Under the pieces are notes generated by a model. It saw nothing but the letters and a program-made list of their open reading frames with translations. It did not search any database and was not told the origin of the DNA. From Nitrospinaceae bacterium (GTDB taxonomy: Bacteria; Nitrospinota; Nitrospinia; Nitrospinales; Nitrospinaceae): a DNA stretch of 64,000 nt. A program made the position numbers and the translations under genes. This document shows positions 63,983-64,000 of this stretch, in pieces (the stretch's first letter is position 1; the number at the start of each line of letters is the position of its first letter). Where the stretch lies: the NCBI GenBank assembly GCA_029261395.1, contig JAJDBJ010000058.1, forward strand, positions 1 through 64,000, given 5' to 3'.

Positions 63983-64000
63983 AACAATTCAAAGCCCAAT

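Overview
This 64 kb window looks like chromosomal DNA of a free-living Gram-negative (diderm) bacterium. The evidence is an MlaA-type outer-membrane lipid protein, two class A penicillin-binding proteins with an LpoA-like partner, a TatA homologue and several Sec signal peptides. Gene content (ilvN-ilvC-psd-pssA block, siroheme reductase, PCP_red/chlorite-dismutase fusion, many TPR proteins, complex I parts) reminds me of Nitrospinota or deltaproteobacterial-type lineages. That placement is a guess from memory of gene content, not a search result. I saw no rRNA, tRNA, CRISPR array, insertion sequence, prophage or clear island boundary.

Layout. 1-5.8 kb (+): the end of a trypsin-like protease gene (nth lies opposite), then ilvN-ilvC-psd-pssA, accD and a DnaJ/MORN protein, closed by a terminator. 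5.9-6.9 kb (-): PCP_red plus chlorite-dismutase-like haem protein. 7.1-10 kb (+): ornithine aminotransferase, FMN reductase, acetyltransferase and a His-rich RcnB-like lipoprotein. 10-18 kb (-): YyaL-type thioredoxin protein, MlaA, and a three-gene set (formylglycine-enzyme-like protein, 944-aa membrane spermidine-synthase-like protein, TPR protein). 18-29 kb: short units on both strands, including a HisN-like phosphatase, a small exported protein with a long leader, a dicarboxylate symporter with a half-size TauE, citrate synthase, ClpS, DUF3108, Nfu, YraN and an isoprenylcysteine-methyltransferase-like protein.

29-48.6 kb (mostly +): a siroheme sulfite/nitrite reductase ending in a TusA domain, yicC-gmk-hisC-mltG, a 754-aa TPR protein, nuoE-nuoG-nuoD without nuoF, a flippase-like membrane protein, tatA and a small TPR protein on the minus strand, then an LRR protein, a DUF5069 protein and PBP1A.

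48.6-62.1 kb (-): a very compact block of ten genes reading XRE regulator, membrane protein, second PBP1A, SPOR-domain protein, pgi, transaldolase, glk, argG, PilR-like sigma-54 activator and LpoA-like protein. Many junctions overlap, so cell-wall assembly and sugar-phosphate metabolism may be co-transcribed. 62.2-64 kb: hemB (-) with two stem-loops upstream, then an orphan 132-aa gene (+) preceded by a textbook sigma-54 promoter.

Most genes are core metabolism and envelope biogenesis. The unusual items are domain fusions (PCP_red-Cld, siroheme reductase-TusA, J-MORN), the sigma-54-controlled orphan, the nuoEGD arrangement and several unexplained small exported proteins. I did not find a clear defence or mobile system.
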